Source: an uncultured Bacteroidales bacterium
GTDB taxonomy: Bacteria > Bacteroidota > Bacteroidia > Bacteroidales > P3
DNA: 5,824 nt
Direction: 5' to 3'
NCBI GenBank assembly: GCA_937910265.1
Contig: CALEPD010000017.1
Location: forward strand, 1-5,824
Positions 5,291-5,824 of the stretch are shown here, in pieces; the first letter of the stretch is position 1, and every line of letters begins with the position of its first letter. Both the position numbers and the translations under genes were made by a program. The notes under the pieces were generated by a model, which worked only from the letters and a program-made list of their open reading frames with translations, was not told the origin of the DNA and did not search any database.

Positions 5291-5824
5291 CCGCAGCCGT
5301 TGTTGCCGCCGGATCCGGCCTGATGCTCGGCATGGCCGCCCCGGCCTCCGCCGGCGTGGTCGCCAACGACAACTACGTTCCCAGCCAGGCAGCCGCTCCG
5401 GCTCCTCCGGCTGCCCCGGTTGCAGCCCCCGTGGCACCGGTTGCCGCTCCGGCAGCTGCCGCTTCCACCCACACCGTCGTTTCCGGTGACACCCTGGGCC
5501 AGATCGCCGCCGCGTACGGCGTCGGCCTGGACTCGGTCCTGGCACTGAACGGCCTGTCCCTTGCCTCGATCATCTACCCCGGCGATGTTATTACCGTCTC
5601 CGGCGAGGCTGCACCGGCAGCACTGGATTACAGCGCCGCGTCCTACGCCACCGAAAGCTACGCGGCCCCGGCAGCGGCAGCCAACACCGGCGTCATCAGC
5701 ACCCAGGCCACCTCCGTGACCCCGGCGCCGGCTCCGGCTGCCAGCGTGGGCGGAACCAACGCCATCATGCTGGCTTCGGCCTACGCACAGCTGGGCGCCG
5801 CTCAGGACTGCACCGTTCTGGTGG
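5281..5824 (+). CDS. Secreted LysM-domain cell-wall protein with the start of an NlpC/P60-like domain (actinobacterial), both ends missing
   Basis: No start codon is present; the true N-terminus was lost at the junction. GSTAAVVAAGSGLMLGMAAPASA (5284-5352) is the hydrophobic core and cleavage site (ASA, cut before GVV) of a Sec signal peptide. An Ala/Pro-rich linker follows (about 5386-5460). Then comes one LysM peptidoglycan-binding domain, starting THTVVSGDTLGQIAAAYGV and ending YPGDVITV (about 5467-5598). A second Ala/Pro/Ser/Thr-rich linker leads to NAIMLASAYAQLGAAQDCTVLV at the right edge. That last segment resembles the start of an NlpC/P60-type peptidase, with the cysteine at 5809-5811 as the probable nucleophile. 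Such proteins are exported and trim or bind peptidoglycan. Architecture and codon use fit Rothia/Micrococcaceae, but the genus is inferred. The frame continues past the window end. Confidence 0.75.
   Translation, partial: MGSTAAVVAAGSGLMLGMAAPASAGVVANDNYVPSQAAAPAPPAAPVAAPVAPVAAPAAAASTHTVVSGDTLGQIAAAYGVGLDSVLALNGLSLASIIYPGDVITVSGEAAPAALDYSAASYATESYAAPAAAANTGVISTQATSVTPAPAPAASVGGTNAIMLASAYAQLGAAQDCTVLV

Noticed and set aside
4834..5545. Long Gly/Arg/Ser-rich and Pro/Arg-rich open frames on the minus strand across the junction
   Set aside because: Their odd composition is the mirror image of GC-rich Ala/Pro codons in the LysM protein; they span the chimeric join.
3850..5824. A novel single protein joining [FeFe]-hydrogenase, PAS, signal peptide, LysM and NlpC/P60
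   Set aside because: Base composition and codon use shift abruptly near 5280, the PAS domain is cut mid-fold, and a signal peptide lies in mid-chain. A chimera explains this better than a real fusion.
1..5824. tRNA, rRNA, insertion sequences, CRISPR arrays or attachment sites
   Set aside because: None was recognised on either strand; there are no terminal inverted repeats or transposase motifs near the junction that would suggest a mobile element.

Overview
The window is two unrelated pieces of DNA joined near position 5280. Positions 1 to about 5275 look like a Bacteroidales genome. Four promoters match the Bacteroidetes -7 box TAnnTTTG, spacers are AT-rich, coding regions have moderate GC, Shine-Dalgarno sequences are weak or absent, and the protein families fit an anaerobic fermenter. 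From about 5284 onward the sequence turns GC-rich, uses GCC/GGC/CCG/CTG codons, and encodes the start of a secreted LysM cell-wall protein of the kind found in Actinobacteria (Rothia/Micrococcaceae-like; genus is inference). The reading frame stays open across the join, but the predicted hydrogenase-PAS-LysM fusion is most simply an assembly or library chimera.

Layout: (1) 1-638, minus strand: the first three quarters of nadC (quinolinate phosphoribosyltransferase), running off the left edge and interrupted by one in-frame TGA at codon 70. (2) 639-796: divergent promoter region shared by nadC and rex. (3) 797-1441: rex, the NADH/NAD+-sensing repressor, followed by a probable terminator. (4) 1442-1893: long AT-rich regulatory region with palindromes, a textbook Bacteroidetes promoter, a leader hairpin and a possible 14-codon leader peptide. 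(5) 1894-3198: a 4-hydroxybutyrate/butyryl-type CoA-transferase, ending in a large stem-loop. (6) 3199-3492: second regulatory spacer, carrying a near-identical copy of the element in front of the CoA-transferase at the same distance from the promoter. (7) 3493-3792: stand-alone NuoE-type [2Fe-2S] thioredoxin-fold protein. (8) 3850 to about 5280: a group C (HydS-like, putative sensory) [FeFe]-hydrogenase with ferredoxin, H-cluster, FeS and PAS domains, cut off inside the PAS domain. (9) About 5281-5824: the foreign LysM protein fragment.

The Bacteroidales genes share one theme, cellular redox balance: NAD synthesis (nadC), NADH sensing (rex), disposal of acyl-CoA in butyrate-type fermentation (CoA-transferase), and hydrogen metabolism or sensing (NuoE-like protein and HydS). 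The most interesting non-coding signal is the 34-bp element shared by the CoA-transferase and hydrogenase-module promoters. It is built around TATCGATA, and the same core forms a perfect 14-bp palindrome inside rex. This suggests a common regulator, with Rex as the obvious but unproven candidate.
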